NCBI GenBank assembly: GCA_025504975.1
Contig: JANUWI010000005.1
Coordinates: 2,356,001 to 2,420,000, forward strand
Length of the DNA: 64,000 nucleotides
Source of the DNA: Plenodomus lindquistii
Taxonomy: Eukaryota > Ascomycota > Dothideomycetes > Pleosporales > Leptosphaeriaceae
Direction of reading: 5' to 3'
Position numbers and translations under genes: made by a program. Positions 58,341-64,000 of the stretch are shown one piece after another. Numbering within the stretch: position 1 is the first letter of the stretch; each line of letters starts with the position of its first letter. The notes beneath the pieces were generated by a model. The model was not told the DNA's origin, searched no databases, and saw only the letters and a program-made list of their open reading frames with translations.

Positions 58341-59908
58341 ACTAACTTACTCCCACAGCTGCAAACGTGTTTGTTTGTGTGTATATGTGTGTGTGTGTGC
58401 CTCAGCCAGGCCCAGTCCCAACTCCACTCTTCTTCTTCTTCCCAGCGATCTAGCGCCAAGTTAGAGTAGCGCTAGCCACCACACGCACACACCACACGAT
58501 TCTAACTTTGCACTTTGCCCTTTGCGCGGCTACAAGAGCCGAGCCGCAAAAAGTTCTAGACCGACAGGCAGCCTTGACAATGCTTCCGTTCGGTCAGGAC
58601 GACTCAGGGGCGGGTAGAAAATACGGTACATACTAGAACTACATAGTTTGTTCTATTGGGGAAAATATTGCTTGCTACCTGGTCTGGTCTGGTCTATCGT
58701 GTGAGAGGTTGCATTCAGATTCCAGATGTTCCTTATTTTTTTTTTTTCTCAGGAGGCAAGGTTTACCTAGCGCGGGAGACGAGAGAGAAAGTGACTGTCG
58801 TTGGCGTGGTTGGGCAGCAGCTGTGCCTGCGAGGCGAAATTCCCGGGTATGCGGGTGTGTGCAGACATTGATTGCGGTGTGGTCTAGACTCTGGACTCAT
58901 CGTTCGACATGTGCAGAGGGCTATTGTTCACGGCGATGAGATGGGGAAAGGCATAGAGTAGGCTGCAGCAATTGATCAAGGTGTCTGAGTCGCGCGCGCA
59001 GAAAGTCTAGATGGCGACAAGGTACAAGGCACAGGCGTGGTTAGTGGTGGCGTCAGGCATTGGCGTAAGCAGTAGCAGCAGCAGGCATTGGCGTGCGGCG
59101 ATGCGCGCGAGGCTGTCATCCATGTAAGCTGTGCCCTGGGCACAGATGAAAATCGTCCATTCGTTAGACATTGAAATCGTGGAACACCATCCATGTGAGG
59201 TATATACATCTGAACAAGAGCAAGCTCCCGGTAGCCGAGAAGAGAAACCTTTGATCTGGCAATAAAACCTCCTAGGGGTTGTGACAAATAACACGAGTTA
59301 ACATTTGCTCGATGTCATGTAAACCCACGACTAGGCCTGCATAGTAGCTAGGCTGTGGCAGTACTGGCACGTACTCCACGAGTCCTTGATCCGGTGGCAA
59401 AGAAAGGTAAAAATCCCACAAAACCTACAAACGAACTCCACGGCTAGATGACAAAGGAAATGATGGCCTTGAGTCCGTGGGGTGCTGGCACCAGATGTCA
59501 ATGTGTCCATGTTCCAGTTTCCAGAGACCGGCTTGTCTATCCGGTAACTTTTTGCGCCAACGGATTCCCTATGGCACCAGGAAATAGATGTGGTCCATGA
59601 TATTATTAGGTGGCCAGACTCCATGGAAGACTCCGATGTAAACTTGGGGAAGAAGGGTATTTCCAGGCTCAAACAGCCAAGGCACGAATAAAGACAACGC
59701 CGCGGGAGCAGAGCAAATCTATCTTCGACTACTTGAGTACCGGGCGTCTCCAGAGCGAGGATTTTGAGACGACGTCTGCGGCTGTTGGGATAATGGGTAT
59801 TCTACACAACCATCATCAGTATGTCATGTTAGTCGCAGCTCCCACTTGACTTACGGCGACCGTCCGATGCAATGTAGTAGCCAGGAGCGGCTGTTGCACT
59901 ACGTGGGC

Positions 59909-60764
59909 TTAGCGATAGACCAAAAAGGGCTCGTCATAGTAACCAAAATACCTTGGAGTGGCGTACTGGCCAGAAGGAGGAGCCGTGGAACGACCGTAGG
60001 GATCCGCGGTGGCCTGCACAGGATAAGAAGAGTAACCACCAGAGTGAGAAGGATAATCCCTGGAACTGGGCTGTTGCTGGTAGGCCGAGTATGGGTCCGC
60101 AGGCTGTGTCCTTGGGGCCGCGGATGCGGGTGCCTGATAGCCCGGATGTGAGCTGCCATAGGGCGCGGTAGGAGTGGTAGTGTAGTGGGCATCACTGCTA
60201 GCATAACCTGTCGACGACGACGCATAAGTCGCCCTCGACGAAGTAGACCCGCGCGAAGGTGGCTCATATGCCTCGGCGGCCTGATCGTAGGGTTTTGTCG
60301 GACCCCAATGCTGGCGAGCAGCATGAGTGCGAGAGTCTTGATAAGCTACTAGCGACGCGTCAGGTCCTCTTGATACCTTACTTGATCTAACGTGAGGACT
60401 GTGGCTACCTCCACGCGACTCGCCAGGCTGGCGTTCCTGTTGCCAACGTTGCGAGTCCATTTTCAAATCTTGAATCATTTGCTGTGTCGTTTGTTAGCTT
60501 TGCGTGCGTGATTGAGAATGCGCAAGTGGTAACAAACCGAGGTGAGGGTGCGGTAGGCGGTGATCCAGTAGCCAGGTTGGCCCTATTTTGTGTTAGTTGT
60601 TGACGGCAAAGGAAAAGTGTCGAGGTGTTGCGGACCTGGTACTCGCCGGTGCCGGTTCCAGGCCTAACGAGCGCATCTGGGCCCAGGTAGCGCTGGATGT
60701 CGGCGGTGATGACTTCTCGTGCGATGCCATCGCCTTGAACAAACCACTGGTTTGCGCGCGACAT
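59909..60764 (-). CDS. RfeG-like conserved fungal protein
   Basis: Minus-strand exons 60764-60636, 60582-60538 (45 nt) and 60481-59909 give 248 residues. The first 80 residues are the conserved part: ANQWFVQGDGIAREVITADI, then YLGPDALVRPG, then QPGYWITAYRTLT and MIQDLKMDSQRWQQER. I recall this block from fungal proteins annotated as transcription factor RfeG. The remainder is a low-complexity Ser/Tyr/Pro/Gly/Ala tail with many YxSS and PxG motifs, suggesting disorder. No DNA-binding fold is visible, so the transcription-factor label is inherited rather than seen. Both introns (53 and 56 nt) are needed for the conserved block to be continuous. The C-terminus after about residue 200 could continue through another splice. 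Confidence 0.72.
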
Positions 60765-61504
60765 GGCTAGAGAGGTGTGTGTGTGTGTGCAGGAGTGGGG
60801 ATGAAAAGAAAGAGGACACAGGTGTCAGTGACAGAACTGGGCCTAGCTGTGCGAGCTGAGGGAACAGAGGGGCTCAAGGCTCCAAGATGACGGTCCTTGT
60901 TGATGCCGTAAGCACGGTTGGCTGTTCAGGTCCAGCAGTGTCCGCGGGGGGTGTGGTGACCAGAGATGGCTTTCTAGAAAGCGAGCAAGAGCAGGAGGCA
61001 ACAAGCAGAAGCGGGGAATTGACCAATATACCGGCACTGGGGCGTCTGGCCTGTGACAGAGAGTGGACCTTTGACGATGTGGCTGCAGCAAACCTCTTTG
61101 GGAGCCGGGCAAGAGACAGGGTAGTCTTGGAGAGGGGGGGGCCGCTTCCTTTTCCTATGGATGGGGATGGGGTGGTTTGCCAGTGGGGCAGTCGCGGATG
61201 CAACTTTTGATCTAGAAGGAGACAGAGGAGAGCGGAATGCTGATTGAGCACTCTGGACGCAGGCTGTTGAGGGGGCGGGCTGTAGGAGCAAGAGGTGAAG
61301 ACGTGTTGAGCAGAGGCTGGAGTGCGGCTCTATGTGGCCAGTGTCGAGGTCAGCGGGGGGGAGGAAGAAGGCCGGGTGCAGTGCAGGCGGGGTCACTATT
61401 GGCTACGTAGCGCAGGCAGACAGCGGCGGGCGTCTGCACGTCAGGCCGTCGGGCAGCAAGCAGCAAGCAGCAGCAACAAGCAAAGCAGACGACACGTGAG
61501 TGTG

Positions 61505-61556
61505 GAGCGATGCGATGCGATGCGGCGATGCGGCGATGCAGCGATGCAGCGATGCA
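61505..61556. repeat. GCGATGC-type minisatellite
   Basis: Tandem gcgat, gcggcgat and gcagcgat units repeated about eight times. Confidence 0.8.
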
Positions 61557-61791
61557 ACACAGCGAGCAAGATTTGGGCTGGGAGTGCTGGGTTGGCGATG
61601 TTGTGTGGTGAGCAGCAGCAGCAGCGGGAGGGAGAGAGCAGAGGAGAAAAGCTGGTTGCCCGGAGGCGCCCGATGTGTACTTATTCGAGGTGCGTGGTGC
61701 AAGCAGTGCAAGGCAGTGGCCTCAGGTACCCATAGAAAGCACTGCTCGAGCTGGCACGGCGCGGGTTTGGTTTGGTTTGGGTACCACCGCC

Positions 61792-61827
61792 TTGCAGGCT
61801 TTGCAGGCTTTGCAGGCTTTGCAGGCC
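61792..61827. repeat. 9-nt tandem repeat (ttgcaggct)
   Basis: Four near-perfect 9-nt units followed by two diverged gcaggcctg-like units. Being a multiple of three it makes Leu-Gln-Ala-like frames that mimic coding. Confidence 0.85.
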
Positions 61828-62810
61828 TGGCAGGCCTTGCCGCTCAGTGGGTGGGCGACATTTCTGTGGAGACAGACTGGGCCAGTGAGTGGCGCCGTTG
61901 GGCTCCAACACACGGCCAAAGCAACCCAGCCGAAGCCTCTTGTGCGCCCGCTTCTTTGGCCCAAAACGGGGCATGACGATCGCCCTCAGCGCCGCCAACG
62001 CCTTGACGCGCCGCTGTTGGAGTAAATCGAGTCGTTGTAGTCTACTCTACTTGGTTCATATCTCGAGTGCCTGGTGTCGTGGGATTTGGGACGGACTGAC
62101 TGTGCGAAAAGGAAGGGCCAAGGGCCGTTTGGGTTAGCGCCGCCAAGCCTTGTCCGCCTTCAGAAGCTTCCATACCCAAAGCCCTGCGTCATCGACCACC
62201 AGCCCTGGCCACCGCCTGTCTCTCCATATCCAACGTGACGACGTTGCTGACGGTTTGGGGAACGCCCATCTTTTGACGTCGGCGGAGCCCTCTCACCGAC
62301 TCTGCACCATGGCAATCTGACACGCAGCCCAGCCCAGGCATCAGGGTACATACTGTACATTGACTCGGGCACTGTTGCATGCCATGTTGCTCTCCAGAGT
62401 CCACACCACATCATGCCAGACTCTGCCATCAGCTATAAGGAAGCCCACACTCATTGGACTTGCTCAACAAGCTCCATCCTCGACCTGCGCCTTCCTCGCC
62501 AGCCTGGCCGCCTATGGGAACACTCCCCCCCACCCGCGGCGCAAAACCCACTTCCCTCATGCTCCTCGTCGTGGCCCTTTCCTATTAGTTGGGTTCCGTG
62601 TCACCGGGACCCTTCATCACCCAAAGCACGTGGTTTACGTGGGACAACGGCTGCAAGCAACCTCTTGCAACCCCACGACTGCATGCCCTACATTACGCAT
62701 GCTGCCGTGTCCAAATCATGGGGGAACACACACCATTCCTTCTCCCACGCCTTGCCTGCCACAGCCAGACCTGCAGCCCATATTACCCCCGAGTGCTGCC
62801 CATTTGCGAC

Positions 62811-63927
62811 TCAGTTCCTACCCGTCGCTCTGATCTTGAAACCCGTCCGTGGTGCATGTATGCGCACTTGAGCGCCGCCCTTGCTTTGAACGCTGATAGT
62901 GACCTCGTCTTTGGTCAGCCCGACCAGTCGGCCGCGGTCACGGTGTTCGCTGCCCCAAGCTGCGGGATACACCTCGACCTCAATTCCTGCTGCCAGTCCC
63001 AGGGCATCATCGCCATCTATGACATTATCGGATTCGGCGTACTCGGACCTATGGATCATCTCTGCCGCAGCTTGGCCCTCGAGCATGGTCGGTTTGGGCG
63101 CCGAGCTCTTTGCCTCGTCGCGAGATGCCCGATATCTGGCGATCCACGCAGCCGTCTTCGGGAACTGCTTCTCGAGCTGCACTTCTGCCGGCATTGGGAG
63201 GTCCATACAAAAGTCCAACGGCCACACGGCTGCCAACTGTCAGTAGTCGTACATGGCTTGCTAACATTTCTTTTTGAGTGGCTTGACACATCATGGCAAC
63301 ACAAGCATGTAAGACGGGCACACGCAAGCAGCCGCACTGCAGCGTGCCTGATACCCAAGTTACCCAACACACATGCAGGTAAACGCGTACACCAAAAGAT
63401 CGACAAGAACCTCTCCCCCGGCAACAAGGTCCATCCCAAACAAACAAACAAATCTCACACTCACCTTCAATATCAGCCAGACTCGGCTTCTCCCCACCCA
63501 ACACCCATTTCCTTCCATCACTAAACACCGTCTCCTCAAACAACCCACACAGCCCCTTTACATACGCAATGCAATCTCCCCTGCCCTCCTCCAGCTCCTC
63601 TTTTGCCCAAGTCCTGCCCAAAAACCCTGCCCTGTCCTTGATAAACGTCGTGTCGGCCGCAACCCCCGCAGGTACCAATCCCGCCACGGTGCCAAACACC
63701 GGGCCCTCGATAATGTAGCGCTGCAGCAGGTTCTGCAAGAAAGCGTCCTGTGGCTTTGTTGCGCCGAGGGTAGGCGAATTGGCGGTCCCTGGGAACAGCA
63801 ACTCCAGTTTCCTTAGCACAAGTCGCGTGTCGAGGTAAATGTCCTTTCCGATTGCGAGGAAGGGAATCATGCGGTATGCGACGGGGATGAGGGTCAGGTC
63901 GGGACGCGGCATCGTCATGGGTTGTTG
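62811..63927 (-). CDS. Glutathione-transferase-like protein, DUF7962-type (5' part outside window)
   Basis: Two minus-strand exons are visible, 63927-63465 and 63229-62811, coding for about 293 residues. Sequence runs from QQPMTMPRPDLTLIPVAYRM to a TGA at 62811-62813. The N-terminal thioredoxin-like GST domain should start in an exon right of the window, since a tag acceptor ends at 63928 and the family needs about 30 more residues. Visible hallmarks are MPRPDL...YRMIPFLAIGKDIYLDTRLVLRKLE, then an all-helical C-terminal half with WVLGGEKPSLADIEAVWPLDF across the splice. The last 90 residues form a beta-like extension beyond a normal GST. The intron (63230-63464) is long, 235 nt. The ATG at 63916-63918 could be taken as a start but lies inside the conserved domain. 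Catalytic activity uncertain. Confidence 0.77.
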
Positions 63928-64000
63928 CTACGTGGTACATATGTGTGTTAGCGACTTGTGCGGACATGGACGATGGTAAGTATGAGGAGTAACAGTCAGA

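Larger units (their letters stand above)
54018..59908. other. 5.9-kb region without recognisable genes
   Basis: Only short frames occur on both strands (largest 55055-55498, 147 codons), none with a domain, codon pattern or splice series that I can support. It contains simple repeats (57719-57743, 58295-58340) and a 17-nt direct repeat (57796-57892). Splice-like signals appear singly but do not chain. It could hold non-coding transcripts or fast-evolving genes; I cannot show either. Confidence 0.45.
60765..62810. other. Intergenic, 2.05 kb with minisatellites
   Basis: Upstream of the RfeG-like gene and downstream of the GST-like gene. It holds several short tandem repeats (61505-61556, 61792-61827, and CAG/CAA-rich runs near 61445-61485). 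Frames here are repeat-driven and not called. Confidence 0.45.

Noticed and set aside
61505..61827. Closely spaced short repeats, looked at as a possible CRISPR-like array
   Set aside because: Units are contiguous simple minisatellites without spacers, in a eukaryotic genome.
62360..63246. Plus-strand frames of 115-311 codons opposite the GST-like gene
   Set aside because: Antisense shadows of a minus-strand gene with clear family motifs, plus repeat-rich flank.

Overview
The window is nuclear DNA of a filamentous ascomycete (Pezizomycotina). Genes are split by many short introns (mostly 44-75 nt, GT-AG with CTAAC/CTGAC-like branch points). A Woronin-body Hex1 gene, a Zn(II)2Cys6 regulator and a three-exon histone H4 all point the same way. 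The style resembles Dothideomycetes/Pleosporales, but that finer placement is inference. I find 22 protein genes with good support (one cut by the right edge) and one doubtful 53-codon gene. I see no rRNA, tRNA or CRISPR array. All exon joins were read by eye from splice signals and frame and have no transcript support.

Left part (1-7.6 kb): Mediator subunit Med4, a Csn12/Thp1-type PCI protein, an alpha/beta hydrolase-3 enzyme, and, convergent with it, the SAGA WD40 subunit Spt8. From 8.2 to 18.7 kb lies a compact metabolic cluster: a TRI12-like 14-helix MFS pump (-) shares a 364-nt promoter with a CocE/X-Pro-dipeptidyl-peptidase-like hydrolase (+). Next come a phenol-hydroxylase-type FAD monooxygenase (+) and, convergent with it, a Zn(II)2Cys6 regulator (-). 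There is no polyketide synthase, NRPS or terpene synthase, so it looks like an aromatic-compound breakdown or tailoring module with its own regulator and exporter. A possible tiny antisense gene sits inside it.

Middle (20-41 kb): an Hrr1/ZNFX1-type helicase (RNAi-linked heterochromatin family), a small calycin-like protein, a secreted GPI-anchored PI-PLC-X-like protein, a DOMON-cytochrome b561 membrane reductase, a DUF8035-type charged protein, a choline/GABA-type permease, an isochorismatase-fold cysteine hydrolase, histone H4, and a DUF7728-type secretory-pathway membrane protein.

Right part (41-64 kb): the most unusual gene encodes a 1479-residue protein joining a B-box-like zinc finger, a P-loop GTPase-like domain, a RING-like finger, a patatin phospholipase domain and two C-terminal ubiquitin-interacting-like motifs. 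It is followed by hex1 (with a long optional N-terminal extension), a 2-oxoglutarate/Fe(II) oxygenase, a 5.9-kb stretch without recognisable genes, an RfeG-like protein, and the 3' part of a glutathione-transferase-like (DUF7962-type) gene running off the right edge.
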